Shown in pieces: positions 6,423 to 12,599 of a stretch of DNA of 12,599 bases; position 1 is the stretch's first letter; the number at the start of each line of letters is the position of its first letter. A model generated the notes under the pieces. The model was not told the DNA's origin and searched no databases. It was given only the letters and a program-made list of their open reading frames with translations. Source of the DNA: Bacteroidota bacterium (GTDB lineage Bacteria > Bacteroidota > Bacteroidia > 2-12-FULL-35-15); contig JAHEYA010000024.1 in the NCBI GenBank assembly GCA_023251855.1, positions 1-12,599 on the forward strand, given 5' to 3'. The translations under genes were made by a program, and so were the position numbers.

Positions 6423-7232
6423 ATGGCAGATTTTATTTCATATTATTTCAAAGGCTTATATTTATTTCTGACCGATTCCAATTTCAGAACATTTACCCGT
6501 TTGTTCTTTTTTTACATCGGTAAAAAAAGGTATACAAAGTACACAGTCTCTTTCAATAAATTTAAAATTTCTGTTGTCGATATGAAATCCTTTATTTGGC
6601 AATACCAGGAAATATTTATGAATCAATGTTATGATTTTAATACTAAATCAGCCAAACCGGTAATCTATGATTGTGGCGCTAACATTGGCACAAGCGTACT
6701 GTTTTTTTCACAAAAACATCCGAACTCTATTATAAAAGCTTTTGAGCCATCACCATCAGTGTTTGAAATTCTAAAAAGTAATATAAATAAAAACAATATT
6801 AAAAATGTTGAACTGTATCAAAATGCTGTCTGGATGAAAGATGAGGAGCTTCAATTTAATGATGAGGGTGCCGATAATGGGTCTATTCAATCACTTTCAA
6901 CAGGCAAAACAGTAAATGTACAAGCACTTGATTTTTTGGAAATAATAAATAAAGAAGATAAAATAGATCTGATCAAAATTGATATTGAAGGAGCTGAAAA
7001 CGTCTTGCTTCCGCATATTAAATCAGCATTTCCGAAAATTGAAAAAATATTTATTGAGTATCATTCATTTCCTAATGAAGAACAAAAGTTGGGTGAACTA
7101 TTGTTATTATTGACTCAGAACAATTTTAGGTTTTATATTCGTAATGAACGTAATCGAAAAATACCGTTCATTAATTTGGCAAAAAATAAACAAATGGATA
7201 TGCAACTTAATATTTTTGCATATAAAGATTAA
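6423..7232 (+). CDS. FkbM-family SAM-dependent methyltransferase
   Basis: A 269-residue protein with a standard FkbM (Methyltransf_21) domain at about 79-235: 'IYDCGANIGTSVLFFS' (81-96, SAM-binding loop), 'AFEPSP' (106-111), 'NAVWMKDEELQF' (134-145), 'IDLIKIDIEGAE' (181-192) and 'IEYHSF' (211-216). The first 60 residues carry a hydrophobic, aromatic stretch (about 10-32) that may hold it at the membrane. All key motifs are present. FkbM enzymes methylate hydroxyl groups in polyketides and in many surface sugars; here the neighbours make a sugar O-methyltransferase most likely. It follows another FkbM-type gene after six bases and is not a recent copy, since the two share little sequence outside the motifs. 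Confidence 0.87.
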   Translation: MADFISYYFKGLYLFLTDSNFRTFTRLFFFYIGKKRYTKYTVSFNKFKISVVDMKSFIWQYQEIFMNQCYDFNTKSAKPVIYDCGANIGTSVLFFSQKHPNSIIKAFEPSPSVFEILKSNINKNNIKNVELYQNAVWMKDEELQFNDEGADNGSIQSLSTGKTVNVQALDFLEIINKEDKIDLIKIDIEGAENVLLPHIKSAFPKIEKIFIEYHSFPNEEQKLGELLLLLTQNNFRFYIRNERNRKIPFINLAKNKQMDMQLNIFAYKD

Positions 7233-7251
7233 TCAATACTAAAGATTATAT

Positions 7252-7426
7252 TACTATACATTTTTTAGGAGTATACCAAAAGTCCCGTAGGGACGATATT
7301 TTAGTTTATAATGGATTAGGTACACCGAGTAGTATGTCGTCCCTACGGGACTTGAGGGTAGGGTGGACATATTTTGTTACCAATATACCGGCCCTATGGG
7401 ACTAAAAAGAATAAAAATGTATAGTA
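7252..7426. repeat. 14-bp inverted repeat enclosing the GTCCCGTAGGGAC element
   Basis: TACTATACATTTTT at 7252-7265 is the exact reverse complement of AAAAATGTATAGTA at 7413-7426. The arms enclose the GTCCCGTAGGGAC repeats, so this 175-base stretch looks like a small element with terminal inverted repeats (MITE-like) or a long RNA stem with an inner hairpin. A 2-bp target duplication could not be told apart from background. Confidence 0.55.
7281..7402. repeat. GTCCCGTAGGGAC palindromic repeat, three arms
   Basis: The arm AGTCCCGTAGGGACGA (7281-7296) is matched exactly by its reverse complement at 7337-7352. A third, inverted arm at 7388-7402 (CGGCCCTATGGGACT) is degenerate. Each arm is also partly self-complementary (GTCCC-GTA-GGGAC), so each could form its own small hairpin or pair with the other. 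From memory, 'AGTCCCGTAGGGACG' repeats are common between genes in Bacteroidota; not searched here. Confidence 0.85.
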
Positions 7427-7454
7427 GTTTAAGCATTTTTGTATAGTAGTTTAA
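7419..7454. repeat. 14-bp direct repeat before the GT4 gene
   Basis: GTATAGTAGTTTAA occurs at 7419-7432 and again at 7441-7454, a 22-base period (two helical turns). The spacer holds CATTTTTG (7434-7441), one base from a Bacteroidota -7 promoter box. It may be a paired regulator site over a promoter, or a duplicated element end, since the first copy overlaps the 14-bp terminal inverted repeat. Confidence 0.5.
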
Positions 7455-7472
7455 TAAAAGAGATAATCTTTA

Positions 7473-8687
7473 ATGAAAATCTTGCTAATAAATACTAATT
7501 ATGGCGGTGGTGCAGGGATTGCTTGCAGGCGCCTACATAAGGCTTTGCTGGCAAATAGGTATGATTCTAACTTATTGATTTTAGAAAAAGTAAAGTCCCC
7601 AGAGGAAAAAAATGTACATTCAATAGAGGAAATTATTTCAGAAAAACGGGGCTTTTGGTATTTTGCTCTTCTCAAATTTTCAAATCGTTTATTAAATAAA
7701 CTTCCTACCATATTCAACAAAAAGGCTTATATCAATGGTCCTTCTTCACTTTTTAGAATAGATAAGTTTGCAATTTATAATGAATCTGATATTATTCATT
7801 TACATTGGGTTCCTAAAATTATATCCTACAAACATGTCTTTGCCGACAAGAAAAAAATCTTTTTTTGGACTCTTCATGATATGAATCCCTTTACCGGTGG
7901 TAATCATTATACTTCTGATTTAGATTATAGTCCTTTCAAAAATTTATTGCAAAAAAACTGTAATAAGAAAAAAATATATTTGAAAGATGCTAATTTAACT
8001 GCTGTTTCGCCCTCTAAATGGCTTAATGGGGAGGCAAAACAAAGCGAAGTTTTTAAAAATTTTGAAATACGCACTGTTCCCAATTGTTTAGATACTGAAG
8101 TATTTAAACCATTAAATAAAATTCAAACACGTGAAAAACTGAATATTAATTTCCCGAACAAAATCTTTATTTTGTTTGTTGCCGAAGATCCTAATGATAG
8201 TCGAAAAGGCATGTCTATTCTTATAAAGGCATTAAATCAAATAAAAAATAAAGAACAATTTTGTCTGTTGATTGTTGGAAAAAAAATAGATATCTCCAAC
8301 ATTAATATTCAAGTAGTACAACTTGGTTTTATACGTAAAGAAGTGGATTTGACCGACTGTTATAATGCTGCTGATTTTTTTGTGACCCCCTCTATAGAAG
8401 ATAATTTACCGAACACAATTTTGGAGTCTTTATCCTGCGGAACACCTGTATTAGCCTTTAATACAGGAGGGATACCAGATATGGTTGAACACAAAATAAA
8501 TGGCTATTTGGCAGATGCAGTGAGTCCTAAAAATTTGGTTGAAGGAATTAATTGGTTGTTTCAAAATCATAATAGCGTGGAATTACCGTTAAATGCGAGA
8601 AATAAAGTTGTTACTCATTTCAATTGCAGTGAAATTGTGAAACAACATGTTCGATTGTACGAATCAAAATTTCATTCGAATGAATAA
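7473..8687 (+). CDS. GT4-family glycosyltransferase (GT-B fold)
   Basis: This 404-residue retaining glycosyltransferase has an N-terminal acceptor domain with 'INTNYGGGAGIACRRLHKAL' (6-25), 'SDIIHLHWVP' (105-114) and 'WTLHDMNPFTGG' (132-143), and a GT4 donor domain with 'VPNCLDTEVF' (202-211), 'LFVAEDPNDSRKG' (234-246), 'LLIVGK' (265-270) and 'EDNLPNTILESLSCGTPV' (309-326), the last being the nucleotide-sugar-binding region of WcaC-like GT4 enzymes. Length and motifs are complete. It probably transfers a hexose or amino sugar from an NDP donor to a lipid-linked repeat unit at the cytoplasmic side of the inner membrane; the sugar cannot be read from sequence. The next gene's start overlaps its end by eight bases, so they form one operon. 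Confidence 0.92.
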   Translation: MKILLINTNYGGGAGIACRRLHKALLANRYDSNLLILEKVKSPEEKNVHSIEEIISEKRGFWYFALLKFSNRLLNKLPTIFNKKAYINGPSSLFRIDKFAIYNESDIIHLHWVPKIISYKHVFADKKKIFFWTLHDMNPFTGGNHYTSDLDYSPFKNLLQKNCNKKKIYLKDANLTAVSPSKWLNGEAKQSEVFKNFEIRTVPNCLDTEVFKPLNKIQTREKLNINFPNKIFILFVAEDPNDSRKGMSILIKALNQIKNKEQFCLLIVGKKIDISNINIQVVQLGFIRKEVDLTDCYNAADFFVTPSIEDNLPNTILESLSCGTPVLAFNTGGIPDMVEHKINGYLADAVSPKNLVEGINWLFQNHNSVELPLNARNKVVTHFNCSEIVKQHVRLYESKFHSNE

Positions 8688-9423
8688 AATAAGCATCATA
8701 ACGGTTGTATTTAATGGCAAATCGTTTATTGAGCGAACAATTAAAAGTGTGCTTTCACAAACATATTCTAATGTCGAATACATTATTATTGATGGCGATT
8801 CAACAGATGGAACGGTTGATGTTGTGGAGTTATACAGGTCTGGAATCGCCAAATTAATTTCCGAAAAAGATAAAGGCATCTATGATGCAATGAACAAAGG
8901 ATTGTTACAAGCTACCGGTGATTATGTACTGTTTTTAAATGCCGGTGATGAATTGGTAGCAGTTGATACTTTGGCAAAAGTAATTGCAAGCTTCGAAAAT
9001 GCAGATGTGTATTATGGCAATACCAAAATCGTTAATGAAAGGGGAGAGCAGCTGGGCGACAGGCGTTTAACGCCACCTAAAGAGCTTACCTGGAAAAGTT
9101 TAAAATATGGAATGTGTGTTTCTCATCAATCATTTATTGCAAAAAGAATTTTATGCGAACCTTACAATTTGGATTATAAAATAAGTGCAGATATTGACTG
9201 GGTTATTAATGTGCTACACCGTTCGAATAAAATAGTCAATACGAACCTATCTATTTCGAACTATTTAAAAGGTGGCTCTTCTGATAAACATAGAATTTAC
9301 GGGCTAATTGAACGATTTAAGATAATGGTTGTTCACTATGGTTTTTTTCAAACTGTAGGAAATCATTTTTATATTATTTTACGTTTTGTTTTTCATAAAC
9401 TAACGCGTAAATCAATGACTTGA
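8680..9423 (+). CDS. GT2-family glycosyltransferase (GT-A fold)
   Basis: The start at 8680 gives 247 residues beginning MNKISIITVVFNG, the usual GT2 first strand; the ATG at 8647 would add 11 residues of no family character and a larger overlap. Motifs are 'IIDGDSTDGT' (36-45, nucleotide binding), 'KGIYDAMNKGL' (65-75), 'LNAGDE' (86-91, metal-binding region in place of DxD), 'GMCVSHQSFI' (144-153) and 'ADIDW' (170-174, catalytic base region). It resembles WcaA/WcaE-type colanic-acid-like glycosyltransferases. It overlaps the GT4 gene by eight bases, suggesting coupled translation. It is expected to add one sugar to the growing repeat unit; donor and linkage are unknown. A short AT-rich gap separates it from the flippase. 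Confidence 0.9.
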   Translation: MNKISIITVVFNGKSFIERTIKSVLSQTYSNVEYIIIDGDSTDGTVDVVELYRSGIAKLISEKDKGIYDAMNKGLLQATGDYVLFLNAGDELVAVDTLAKVIASFENADVYYGNTKIVNERGEQLGDRRLTPPKELTWKSLKYGMCVSHQSFIAKRILCEPYNLDYKISADIDWVINVLHRSNKIVNTNLSISNYLKGGSSDKHRIYGLIERFKIMVVHYGFFQTVGNHFYIILRFVFHKLTRKSMT

Positions 9424-9448
9424 AGGGCATCCTCTTAATTTAACTTTA
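9419..9448 (+). promoter_or_regulatory. Possible internal promoter before the flippase gene
   Basis: CTTG (9419-9422), 18 bases, then TAACTTTA (9441-9448) differs from the Bacteroidota TTTG-N19-TAnnTTTG pattern at two positions, and ends 24 bases before the ATG at 9472. The -7 region overlaps a tandem heptamer AACTTTA (9442-9448 and 9449-9455). Weak evidence in an AT-rich gap. Confidence 0.25.
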
Positions 9449-9471
9449 AACTTTACAACTAGTCAACTTAA

Positions 9472-10929
9472 ATGGACTCAATAAAAAAGCAAGGAATCCG
9501 AAATGCAATTATCACCTATACTGGTGTTGTAATTGGTTTTGCCAGCTTGCTATTCATTCAGCCTAATTTGCTAAAACCTGAAGAGCTTGGATTAACACGT
9601 ATCTTAATTGCAGCTGCGAGTTTCGTAGCTACCATTTTACCTTTTGGAGTAAGCAGTGTTACCATTAAATTTTTCCCTTTCTTTCGTAATGAAGAAAAAA
9701 AACATCATGGTTATTTTGGTTTTATGTTGCTCTTTCCTTTGGTTGGAGCCATTCTTTGTGGGATTTTAATTTATACATTCAAAAATATAATTATAAGTCA
9801 ATACATTGAACAATCATTTTTATTTACCCGTTTTTTTGATTTGCTTTTGCCTTTTTCAATTGTTATAGGTTTTAATATGGCACTGAATGCCTATTGTGAG
9901 TCGCTTTTCAAAACTACAATTATCAGTTTTTTCGAAGGAATATTTACTAGGATAGTTTTTATTTTACTAATCATTATTTATTATTTCCACTTGATAGACC
10001 TTACTCAATTCATGTATCTGTTTGTGCTGATATATGTCCTTCAAGCAATCTCTATGGTGTTTTACATCTATTCTGTTGATTCACCTTCTTTAAAAATTGA
10101 TACTTCTTATTTCAAATCGATTGGTACAGCAAAGCTTATTAAGTATGGTTTATTACTAACGGCCGCAAATTTTTCCTCACTTAGTTTGAAACATTTAGAT
10201 GCGTTGATGATTGGTAAATATATGAGTTTGGATTACGTAGGTGTATTTGCTGTAGCTGCTTATATTGCTTTAGTTATTGAGATTCCGCTCACTTCGTTGG
10301 AACGGATTACACATTCAAAAGTGGCGCAAGGTTGGGTAAATAATGATGTGGAAGGTATCAAAAAAATATATTATCAATCGGTTAAATACTTAATGTTAGG
10401 AGGTGGTTTATTATTGGTGGGTATTATTATAAATATTCAGGATTTGCTGAGCCTGTTGCCGGAAACATATCACAAAGGCGCTACAGTTGCTATTATCACA
10501 TGTATTGGCGGGTTTTTAAATATAGCAACAGGAGTAAATACTTCTATTCTTTTCACTTCCGAAAAATATATTTATGGAACTTATTTACTGTTTTTATTAT
10601 TGGTGATAGCGGTTGTTTTAAATATTATTTTAATTCCTCTTTATGGAATTGAAGGTGCTGCACTAGCAACAGTCAGTTCATCAGTTATTTATAATGGCTT
10701 AAAATATTTTATTATTCTGAAAAATTTTAAAATGCAGCCCTATGATTTATCGAGTTTGAAAATACTTTTGGTGATTGTTGCTGCGTTTATAATAGCATAC
10801 TTGTTGCCTTCATTCAATAACGCGATTGTTTCCATGGCCATTAAATCAGCAGTAATTTCAGCCGTTTACGCAGGTACAACCTATCTTTTGAAAATTGTTC
10901 CTGAGTTTCACAAATACATTTCTAAATAG
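9472..10929 (+). CDS. Wzx-type oligosaccharide flippase (MATE/MOP superfamily)
   Basis: The 485-residue protein is mostly hydrophobic, with about 12-14 membrane segments spread from residue 12 to the C-terminus, and looks like the polysaccharide biosynthesis/export branch of the MOP superfamily. The N-terminus 'KKQGIRNAIITYTGVVIGF' (5-23) and 'ILPFGVSSVTIKFFPFFRN' (55-73) are typical of Bacteroidota flippases. The last third repeats the two-segment pattern seen in this family, ending 'GIEGAALATVSSSVIYNGLKY'-like near residues 394-414. It would move the undecaprenyl-linked repeat unit built by the neighbouring glycosyltransferases across the inner membrane. It is the last gene of the plus-strand block and is followed at once by a long perfect hairpin that could end transcription. 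No Wzy polymerase is seen in the window. Confidence 0.88.
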   Translation: MDSIKKQGIRNAIITYTGVVIGFASLLFIQPNLLKPEELGLTRILIAAASFVATILPFGVSSVTIKFFPFFRNEEKKHHGYFGFMLLFPLVGAILCGILIYTFKNIIISQYIEQSFLFTRFFDLLLPFSIVIGFNMALNAYCESLFKTTIISFFEGIFTRIVFILLIIIYYFHLIDLTQFMYLFVLIYVLQAISMVFYIYSVDSPSLKIDTSYFKSIGTAKLIKYGLLLTAANFSSLSLKHLDALMIGKYMSLDYVGVFAVAAYIALVIEIPLTSLERITHSKVAQGWVNNDVEGIKKIYYQSVKYLMLGGGLLLVGIIINIQDLLSLLPETYHKGATVAIITCIGGFLNIATGVNTSILFTSEKYIYGTYLLFLLLVIAVVLNIILIPLYGIEGAALATVSSSVIYNGLKYFIILKNFKMQPYDLSSLKILLVIVAAFIIAYLLPSFNNAIVSMAIKSAVISAVYAGTTYLLKIVPEFHKYISK

Positions 10930-10944
10930 AAAGCCCATAGAAGA

Positions 10945-11016
10945 ACGTCATTGCGAGGAACGAAGCAATCTCATTTATGGATTTCAATGAGATTGCTTCG
11001 TTCCTCGCAATGACGT
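10945..11016. repeat. GTCATTGCGAGG palindromic repeat, copy 2 (perfect 31-bp arms); possible bidirectional terminator
   Basis: The arms 10945-10975 and 10986-11016 are perfect reverse complements over 31 bases with a ten-base loop (10976-10985). The arm starts ACGTCATTGCGAGGAACG and ends CAATCTCATT. It belongs to the same family as 1695-1773. It fills the gap between two genes that end toward each other (flippase stop 10929, hydrolase stop 11024), so its RNA hairpin would face both transcripts and could serve as a shared terminator; no clear U-run follows in the plus direction. Perfect arms point to a young copy or to selection for the hairpin. Confidence 0.92.
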
Positions 11017-11023
11017 AATATTA

Positions 11024-11878
11024 TTAATTCTTTTTTACCCAACCAAGGATATAATCAGCAACCTCTTGCCAATTAGGCTGTCCGCAGATATAATGGGTTC
11101 TTCCGGCAAATTCTTTAAACTCTTTTTTGCTGTTAGCATCTGTATAAGCATTAAAATTTTTCTTATTTAATGAAGAAGGAATGATATGATCTTTTTCTCC
11201 CGCAATAAAAAGTAAAGGTTGGTGTGGTTTTTTGAAATCAATAAAACCATCTTGTTTAGTGCTGCTTCTTGGAATATTTCTACTTTCAGGAACAACAAAT
11301 TTATTGTATTCAATCTCCGTTTGCTCCATAGTCATTGTATTACAGAATGCATAATGAAACCATTTTACAGCAGGTAAACAAACTGAATTTCCTTTCAGAG
11401 GATTTACTGTTGGTAAATTAGCTTTCAAAAAACTCCATTTTAAACTGAAAATTCCTTTTGGTGGAGCAGCATCTATACAAATACCGGCAACACCTTTATT
11501 CAATGCAATTAATTTTTGAACAGCAAGGCCTCCCATGGAATGGCCAATGATAATTGGCTTTTCGGGTAGTTTGTCAATGAAACTCACCAGACTATCAATT
11601 ACTTCACCGAAAGTTAATGTGCCAAGTTTGGGGTCAGTATTTTTTCTCAATGCTGTTGGATTGCCCTCATGGTAAGGATATGAAGGAGTATGACAGGTAT
11701 AACCTTTTGCTTCAAAATATTTTTTCCACTCCATCCAGCTTTCCGGATTTTGAAATAAACCATGTATAAAAACAATTGTTTTAGTTTCTGCTACTTTTGA
11801 AGATGTTGCCATTGCTGTTTGTCCTTTAAGGTTAATAAGGGTTATTAAAATTAAAAATGTGGAAAAAAAATATTTCAT
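11024..11878 (-). CDS. Secreted alpha/beta hydrolase
   Basis: A 284-residue protein starting with a likely signal peptide (Lys-2, hydrophobic 4-17, cleavage around residues 20-24). It then has a standard alpha/beta hydrolase fold: 'VFIHGLFQNPESW' (36-48, oxyanion loop), 'IIIGHSMGGLAVQ' (109-121) with nucleophile Ser114, 'FIAGEKDHIIP' (224-234) with acid Asp230, and 'GRTHYICG' (259-266) with base His262. The triad is complete. A cap segment of about 75 residues lies between residues 140 and 215. It probably works in the periplasm as an esterase or lipase-like enzyme; the substrate is unknown. It is transcribed against the polysaccharide genes and separated from them by the hairpin repeat, so a link to glycan synthesis is not implied. 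The ATG at 11878 is clear. Confidence 0.88.
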   Translation of the reverse strand: MKYFFSTFLILITLINLKGQTAMATSSKVAETKTIVFIHGLFQNPESWMEWKKYFEAKGYTCHTPSYPYHEGNPTALRKNTDPKLGTLTFGEVIDSLVSFIDKLPEKPIIIGHSMGGLAVQKLIALNKGVAGICIDAAPPKGIFSLKWSFLKANLPTVNPLKGNSVCLPAVKWFHYAFCNTMTMEQTEIEYNKFVVPESRNIPRSSTKQDGFIDFKKPHQPLLFIAGEKDHIIPSSLNKKNFNAYTDANSKKEFKEFAGRTHYICGQPNWQEVADYILGWVKKN

Positions 11879-11892
11879 TTTGGAGTTTAAGA

Positions 11893-12000
11893 CTAGTGTT
11901 ATGTTAAATGTAAGATGTGAAATGGAAAATGTAGGTTTGGGCTTTGCGATTGGCTTTTAACCATCTTAGATCTGCCATTTTACATTTTACATATCACTAG
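11893..12000. repeat. Imperfect inverted repeat built of TAAAATG-like heptamers
   Basis: The left arm (11893-11925) starts CTAGTGTTATG, runs through TTAAATG, TAAGATG and TGAAATG, and ends in GG. The right arm (11975-12000), read in reverse complement, starts CTAGTGATATG, runs through TAAAATG and TAAAATGG. The arms therefore have the same CTAGTG ends and the same 7-base unit but differ by one unit. It fills nearly all of the 129-base gap between the hydrolase and the small membrane protein. It could be a MITE-like element or a slippage-prone spacer. Confidence 0.6.
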
Positions 12001-12007
12001 AAAGGAA

Positions 12008-12226
12008 TTATTCCTCCATCTGCCTACCTTTCTTGATAGTTGAATACAACCTAAACGCAGCATAAGCAATTAATAATCCTCCAACAGGTTCGCGGTAAGC
12101 AGGAAAAGTTTGGATAGCGATATCGGAAAATAAAAACAGTAGCCCAATTATCAAATAAAGCACTACCATTACAAATCCTGAATAATAGCGAATCTTATTT
12201 ACTAATGGATTACTGTCGGAAAACAC
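12008..12226 (-). CDS. Small two-helix membrane protein, function unknown
   Basis: This 72-residue protein has two hydrophobic segments (about 15-34 and 48-64), with 'NKIRYY' before the first and 'STIKKGRQMEE' after the second. The positive charges on both ends suggest that both termini face the cytoplasm. The start is GTG at 12226; an in-frame TAG twelve bases upstream closes the frame, and no ATG is available except residue 20 inside the first helix. It lies 20 bases after the TonB-like gene on the same strand, so it is probably cotranscribed. From memory, short proteins of this shape often follow tonB in Bacteroidota exbB-exbD-tonB clusters; that was not checked. No catalytic motif is seen, and no function is proposed beyond the membrane location. 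Confidence 0.7.
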   Translation of the reverse strand: MFSDSNPLVNKIRYYSGFVMVVLYLIIGLLFLFSDIAIQTFPAYREPVGGLLIAYAAFRLYSTIKKGRQMEE

Positions 12227-12246
12227 TTTAAAATTCTAAAATTAAT

Positions 12247-12599
12247 TTACCTGATGGTAAATTTAATTGGCAAGTTGTATTGTACAGATACTGCGCGACC
12301 ATTCTGCTTACCTGCACCCCATTTAGGCATTGCTTTTACTACTTGTAGAGCAACTTTATCATAACCGGGACCACCGGAAACACCTCTTAATAATTTTGTA
12401 TCAGTAACATTACCTTCTTTATCGATAACAAAAGTGACATAACAGGTACCTGAAATTCCCGCTTCTTTTTCCATTTGAGGGTATCCGATAGATTCGATTT
12501 TATCTTTTATCCATTTCATCATTGCAGCATCTCCGCCAGGGAAGGAAGGCATTTGCTCAACGATAGTAAAAATTTCTTCTTTTACAGGTTCTACAATTC
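12247..12599 (-). CDS. TonB-like energy transducer, C-terminal domain (5'-truncated by window)
   Basis: The frame stays open to the end of the window, so the gene starts beyond it; about 117 residues are visible. They contain the linker 'EEIFTIVEQMPSFPGG', typical of Bacteroidota TonB proteins, then a full TonB C-terminal domain: 'WIKDKIESIGYPQMEKEAGI', 'GTCYVTFVIDKEGNVTDTKL', 'GGPGYDKVALQVVKAMPKW' and 'VSVQYNLPIKFTIR' at the end. The ATG at 12552 is internal. TonB spans the periplasm and passes energy from ExbB/ExbD to outer-membrane TonB-dependent transporters; the N-terminal membrane anchor and proline-rich region are outside the window. The small membrane protein gene follows after 20 bases and probably shares its transcript. 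The domain call is strong; which transporters it serves is unknown. Confidence 0.9.
   Translation of the reverse strand, partial: IVEPVKEEIFTIVEQMPSFPGGDAAMMKWIKDKIESIGYPQMEKEAGISGTCYVTFVIDKEGNVTDTKLLRGVSGGPGYDKVALQVVKAMPKWGAGKQNGRAVSVQYNLPIKFTIR

Larger units (their letters stand above)
7233..7472. other. 240-base intergenic region with nested inverted repeats
   Basis: No gene is seen. Nested from outside in are a 10-bp inverted repeat (TAAAGATTAT at 7240-7249 with ATAATCTTTA at 7463-7472), a 14-bp inverted repeat (7252-7265 with 7413-7426), and a 16-bp inverted repeat of the GTCCCGTAGGGAC type (7281-7296 with 7337-7352) with a third degenerate arm (7388-7402). A 14-bp direct repeat lies just before the GT4 gene. 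CATTTTTG at 7434-7441 is one mismatch from the Bacteroidota -7 box, but no good -33 box precedes it. Confidence 0.65.

Noticed and set aside
7281..7402. Riboswitch or small RNA gene
   Set aside because: The structure is explained by repeated self-complementary arms; no known riboswitch core was recognised.
8647..8679. Upstream ATG for the GT2 gene
   Set aside because: It adds 11 residues ahead of a typical GT2 first strand and a 41-base overlap with the GT4 gene; the ATG at 8680 fits the family better.

Overview
The window looks like chromosomal DNA from a member of the Bacteroidota. It is AT-rich (roughly one third G+C by eye). Its protein families are typical of that phylum: paired FkbM methyltransferases, a Bacteroidota-type Wzx flippase, and a TonB C-terminal domain beginning 'VEQMPSFPGG'. 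Ribosome-binding sites are weak, and several intergenic hairpin repeats are of kinds common in these genomes. No rRNA, tRNA, transposase or CRISPR array was seen.

Bases 1-4356 (+ strand) are the end of a surface-sugar cluster built around a nonulosonic acid (sialic/legionaminic type). It holds the C-terminal part of a TylF-like sugar O-methyltransferase, a NeuC/LegG-type hydrolysing 2-epimerase, a PIG-L/LmbE deacetylase, a CBS-plus-nucleotidyltransferase protein of the PtmE/LegX type, and a CMP-nonulosonate cytidylyltransferase (NeuA/LegF/PtmB type). TAATG stop-start overlaps join 1-405 to 405-1577 and 2615-3667 to 3667-4356. The PtmE-like protein points to the GDP-linked legionaminic acid route known from Campylobacter. 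The dehydratase, aminotransferase, acetyltransferase and synthase (NeuB/LegI) are not in the window and may lie upstream.

Bases 4359-5243 (- strand) encode a protein with a 'GNGPSL' N-terminal motif and an 'IYLLGADHSWHQD' core, resembling GT42 sialyltransferases and MptE-like/DUF115 proteins. It faces the cytidylyltransferase tail to tail with only two bases between stop codons, so it could be the transferase that uses the CMP-sugar. A short divergent control region follows, holding a perfect palindrome. Bases 5430-10929 (+) carry two FkbM-type methyltransferases, a GT4 and a GT2 glycosyltransferase, and a Wzx flippase. Together these would decorate, assemble and export a glycan repeat unit. 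No Wzy polymerase or chain-length regulator is visible.

Bases 11024-12599 (- strand) appear to be a different neighbourhood: a secreted alpha/beta hydrolase, a two-helix membrane protein of 72 residues, and the C-terminal end of a TonB-like energy transducer that runs off the window. A perfect 31-bp inverted repeat separates the two gene sets.

The intergenic regions are rich in structure: two members of a 'GTCATTGCGAGG' hairpin family and possibly a short remnant, a related 'GTCATTCC' element, a 'GTCCCGTAGGGAC' element nested inside further inverted repeats, and a heptamer-based inverted repeat. Gene functions are inferred from motifs; no database search was run.
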